Assembly (NCBI RefSeq): GCF_030272895.1
Contig: NZ_JALRNF010000025.1
Location: 1 to 64,000, forward strand
Source: Pseudomonas sp. BGr12
GTDB lineage: Bacteria > Pseudomonadota > Gammaproteobacteria > Pseudomonadales > Pseudomonadaceae
Direction: 5' to 3'
Length of the DNA: 64,000 nucleotides
This document shows positions 61,767 through 64,000 of this stretch, in pieces (within the stretch, counting starts at the first letter, position 1; each line of letters starts with the position of its first letter). Made by a program: the position numbers and the translations under genes. The notes below the pieces were generated by a model. It did no database searches and was not told where the DNA came from. It worked only from the letters and a program-made list of their open reading frames with translations.

Positions 61767-63569
61767 ATGTCTTCAATTCCGTCTCGTATACGCCTTGCCA
61801 AACACGTCATGGATAAAGATGTGAGTGCGCTTATTCCAGACTTTCCATTTGATTATGGTGCTTATCTGGCGGGCAGGGCCGCGCAACCGCTCGGAACGGT
61901 CAATACGCAACACAGAGGAACGCAGGTGCTAGTAGTAGGTGCTGGTGCCGCTGGCCTGGTTGCGGCCTATGAGATCATGCGCATGGGGTTGCACCCGGTC
62001 GTGGTGGATGCGAGTGGGCGTATCGGTGGCAGGCTGTTTTCGCAACCGGTAAATAGTTCTGTACCTTATGAGCGTGGCGCCATGCGCTTTCCTGTTTCAG
62101 GAAAAGCCTTGATGCACTATTTTCGTAAAGTGGGGATGCTTGATAATAGTGAGGAGTTTCCGAATCCAGGAAGTTCGGCAGCCGTTAGTACGGTCGTGGA
62201 CTTCGAAGGTTTAAAATACTATTTCGAAGGTGACGAAGGGAAGTTTCCACGGCCACCGCGGTTCAAGGATATTGAAGACAGATTCTTTGGCGAATTTCTT
62301 GAACAGCAGCCCATCCGTTTCAGCGAGATGGAAAATGCCATGTCGGCGGGTTCAATCGATCAAGCGTTGATCAAGCAGATATGGGACAACATTCTCAGCG
62401 AGGGTTGGAACAACCTCAGTTTCCATGCCGCCATGGTCGAGCAGGCGCGCTGGTCAGCGGCTGACATCAATGTATTCGGACAGATCGGCTTTGGCACAGG
62501 GGGCTGGAATACAGACTTCCCCAACTGCTTCCTGGAAGTACTGCGGGTTTTGTACACCGGGTTGGATATCAATCACCTGTTAATGCGCGATGGCGCTGAC
62601 CAATTGCCCATGCGCCTATGGTCGCGACCCGCTGCCGATTTCGGTGATGAACAGGTGTTCTGGTCGGCTACCGAGACTGTAGAACTGTTGAGTCGTCGTG
62701 CATTGCCTGGACGTGACCCCCTGCGTCAGGAAGTCAGGTTGATCAGTCGTCGGGGAGATGGCCGATTCGATGTGGTGTTCCACGACTTTGATGGCGGGAC
62801 GGACGTTCGTAGCGACTACGCTGCGGTTGTGTATACCCCGCATGTCCGGATCCTCGATAAGTTTCGCTACACGAACGGTGTCGAGGGGCTCGAGGCCAGC
62901 CAGTCATTGTTGAGCCAGAAGCAGTGGGAGGCAGTGATGTACTGCCACTACATGCAATCGGCGAAGATTTTCGCCGAGACCCGCACGCCTTTCTGGCATC
63001 AGCGCGGTGACGATGGCAAACAATTGATGAGTATCACGCTCTCCGACCGCCTGACCCGGGGCACCTACCTGGTCGATTACAGCCGAAGCACAGGAGGTTA
63101 CAGAGGCAGTGGCATGTTCCTTTCCTACACCTGGAACAACGACAGTCTGAAATTTCTCGGCGATCGCCCGGTCGTGCGCCATGGCGAACTTTGCACGGCG
63201 CTGCTCGACAAGGTCTACCCGGGCCTGGACCTGGCTTCGCACTTTGTAGGCGTCGATCCTTTCGTGGAGATCAACTGGGAGGAGGAACCCTTGTATCTGG
63301 GCGCCTTCAAGATGAACCTGCCGGGACAGTACGAAAACCAGCGGCAGCTGTTCAGCCAGTTCTACGAGGGCGGCAATGGTGTTCCCATGGATGGTTTTAT
63401 CCTGGCCGGGGATGATGTTTCCTGGACTGGCGGCTGGGCGGAGGGCGCGGTAACCACGGCGTTGAACGCCGTGGACAAGCTGGCGACCAAATTCTCCAAC
63501 GGCTTCTCCCCCGCGGGTGGCCCTGTATCGCAATGGTATCGTCTCAAGCCGAGGGCATTGGAGGGTTGA
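61767..63569 (+). CDS. Flavin amino-acid 2-monooxygenase-like protein
   Basis: A 600-residue flavoprotein of the amine-oxidase fold. It has the FAD motif VLVVGAGAAGLVAAYEIM (residues ~52-69), GRIGGRLFSQ, RGAMRFPVSG and the C-terminal FAD loop LAGDDVSWTGGWAEGAVTTALNAV. Length and patterns resemble L-lysine, L-phenylalanine and L-tryptophan 2-monooxygenases, which turn the amino acid into an amide with loss of CO2. The partner amidase is divergent. The start at 61767 (MSSIPSRIRLAK) follows GGAGAG. Composition is less GC-rich than neighbours, suggesting transfer. The substrate is not known. Confidence 0.8.
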   Translation: MSSIPSRIRLAKHVMDKDVSALIPDFPFDYGAYLAGRAAQPLGTVNTQHRGTQVLVVGAGAAGLVAAYEIMRMGLHPVVVDASGRIGGRLFSQPVNSSVPYERGAMRFPVSGKALMHYFRKVGMLDNSEEFPNPGSSAAVSTVVDFEGLKYYFEGDEGKFPRPPRFKDIEDRFFGEFLEQQPIRFSEMENAMSAGSIDQALIKQIWDNILSEGWNNLSFHAAMVEQARWSAADINVFGQIGFGTGGWNTDFPNCFLEVLRVLYTGLDINHLLMRDGADQLPMRLWSRPAADFGDEQVFWSATETVELLSRRALPGRDPLRQEVRLISRRGDGRFDVVFHDFDGGTDVRSDYAAVVYTPHVRILDKFRYTNGVEGLEASQSLLSQKQWEAVMYCHYMQSAKIFAETRTPFWHQRGDDGKQLMSITLSDRLTRGTYLVDYSRSTGGYRGSGMFLSYTWNNDSLKFLGDRPVVRHGELCTALLDKVYPGLDLASHFVGVDPFVEINWEEEPLYLGAFKMNLPGQYENQRQLFSQFYEGGNGVPMDGFILAGDDVSWTGGWAEGAVTTALNAVDKLATKFSNGFSPAGGPVSQWYRLKPRALEG

Positions 63570-63795
63570 ATCAGGGCGGTCATGCCTGGCGGTCGGGAAA
63601 AGACGGGGGTGAACGAAGAAAGAAAGGTGAGCCTGCCTGCTTTTCCCTGACCAGCGGCAGTCATCAGAGGGGAACCGGTCGGGTGTCAGTGGGTCAATCA
63701 ACACCAGGCCGATGTGTCTAGATCCGATATCCCTGGCGACCACGCGGAGTTTTCTTTATCGTGTGCGCCCCCTGAAAACCCCCGAGAAGGCAATC
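63570..63795. other. Intergenic region
   Basis: About 225 bases with no reading frame, repeat or terminator of note. A T-rich stretch near 63752 precedes the next gene. Confidence 0.35.
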
Positions 63796-64000
63796 ATGTT
63801 GGAAACTTCCCTCAGTCAACTGGAACAACTGGTCAGCGACCTGGTACAGAAGAATCAGGAACTGGCCGAGCGCAACGCGCAGATCAACGCTGAACTGGCC
63901 CAGGCCAAGGATGAAAACGAAAGCCTGCAGCTGGCGCTGATGGAACACGAAGAGAAGCAGGGCGCCACCGCCGCACGTATCCAGGCCCTGGTCGAGCGCG
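63796..64000 (+). CDS. TIGR02449-family small coiled-coil protein (partial)
   Basis: The visible 68 codons start MLETSLSQLEQLVSDLVQKN and continue as a regular coiled coil with heptad Leu. This matches the small TIGR02449 family found just upstream of zapA in Pseudomonas. It runs off the end of the window; the full protein should be about 70 residues. The start follows GAGAAGG. It marks a return to core genome. Confidence 0.85.
   Translation, partial: MLETSLSQLEQLVSDLVQKNQELAERNAQINAELAQAKDENESLQLALMEHEEKQGATAARIQALVER

Noticed and set aside
63718..63948. Minus-strand open frame at the window end
   Set aside because: It is the reverse of the recognisable TIGR02449-family coiled-coil gene starting at 63796.

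Overview
The window is from a high-GC gammaproteobacterium and almost certainly a Pseudomonas of the P. putida group. The evidence is the Pseudomonas-type REP/REPIN repeats (GCGGGGCAAGCCCGCTCC core) at about a dozen places, a DUF6124 gene, and a gene order that, from memory, follows P. putida KT2440 from the PP_0267 to the PP_0316 neighbourhood. The cbcVWX-sdaB-gbdR-cdh-dgc-gbc part also follows P. aeruginosa. The first ~120 bases are long G and C homopolymers and look like a contig-end artefact.

Layout. (1) 0.1-8.1 kb: a TonB-dependent siderophore receptor behind a Fur-like box, an OprD/OprQ-type porin with two terminator-like hairpins in its leader, a membrane-anchored glutamate-synthase-like FMN protein, an MFS transporter and hldD. 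(2) 8.3-13.6 kb: an accessory region. It has a DUF6124 gene with a hairpin leader, REPINs, a relB antitoxin whose relE toxin is cut off after about 19 codons, and a tyrosine integrase broken into two remnants by an IS3-family element with a mutated orfB. Beside these lies an AT-rich, translationally coupled three-gene cassette (GHKL ATPase with STAS-like N-terminus, DUF4325 STAS-like protein, two-TM membrane protein). It reads as a partner-switching system and is my best candidate for an undescribed, possibly defensive, system. A GreA-C-domain-like small ORF and tRNA-Thr follow. (3) 13.9-31.5 kb: two small lipoproteins, an XRE/DUF2975 pair, mdtJI, a methyltransferase, a basic amino-acid ABC importer, gabP, ppk2, DUF3300/DUF2950, tandem tRNA-Phe genes, yggX-mutY-asmA. 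(4) 31.8-37 kb: an OFA-type MFS carrier and the histidine cluster hisB-hisH-DUF2164-hisA-hisF. (5) 37-60.8 kb: a dense quaternary-amine catabolic region. It covers choline/betaine/carnitine import (cbcVWX, caiX), carnitine breakdown (cdhABC), glycine betaine demethylase (gbcAB), dimethylglycine demethylase (dgcAB with dedicated ETF subunits), serine dehydratase, and two paralogous AraC-type regulators with amidotransferase-like N-termini (GbdR, CdhR). (6) 60.7-64 kb: a divergent nitrilase-superfamily amidase and flavin amino-acid 2-monooxygenase, then the start of a small coiled-coil protein (TIGR02449 family).

How the genes work together: carnitine is oxidised and cleaved by CdhA/C/B to glycine betaine. 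GbcAB demethylates betaine to dimethylglycine, and DgcAB does the next demethylation, passing electrons to the linked ETF. The remaining carbon leaves through glycine and serine to pyruvate (SdaB). Two control regions here (caiX/cdhR and cbcX/sdaB) carry direct repeats with an exact 21-bp period, as expected for AraC-type activators. Immediately after etfB, a non-coding stretch holds a tandem array of DnaA-box-containing modules, with seven perfect TTATCCACA boxes in 2 kb. This is the most striking non-coding signal in the window.
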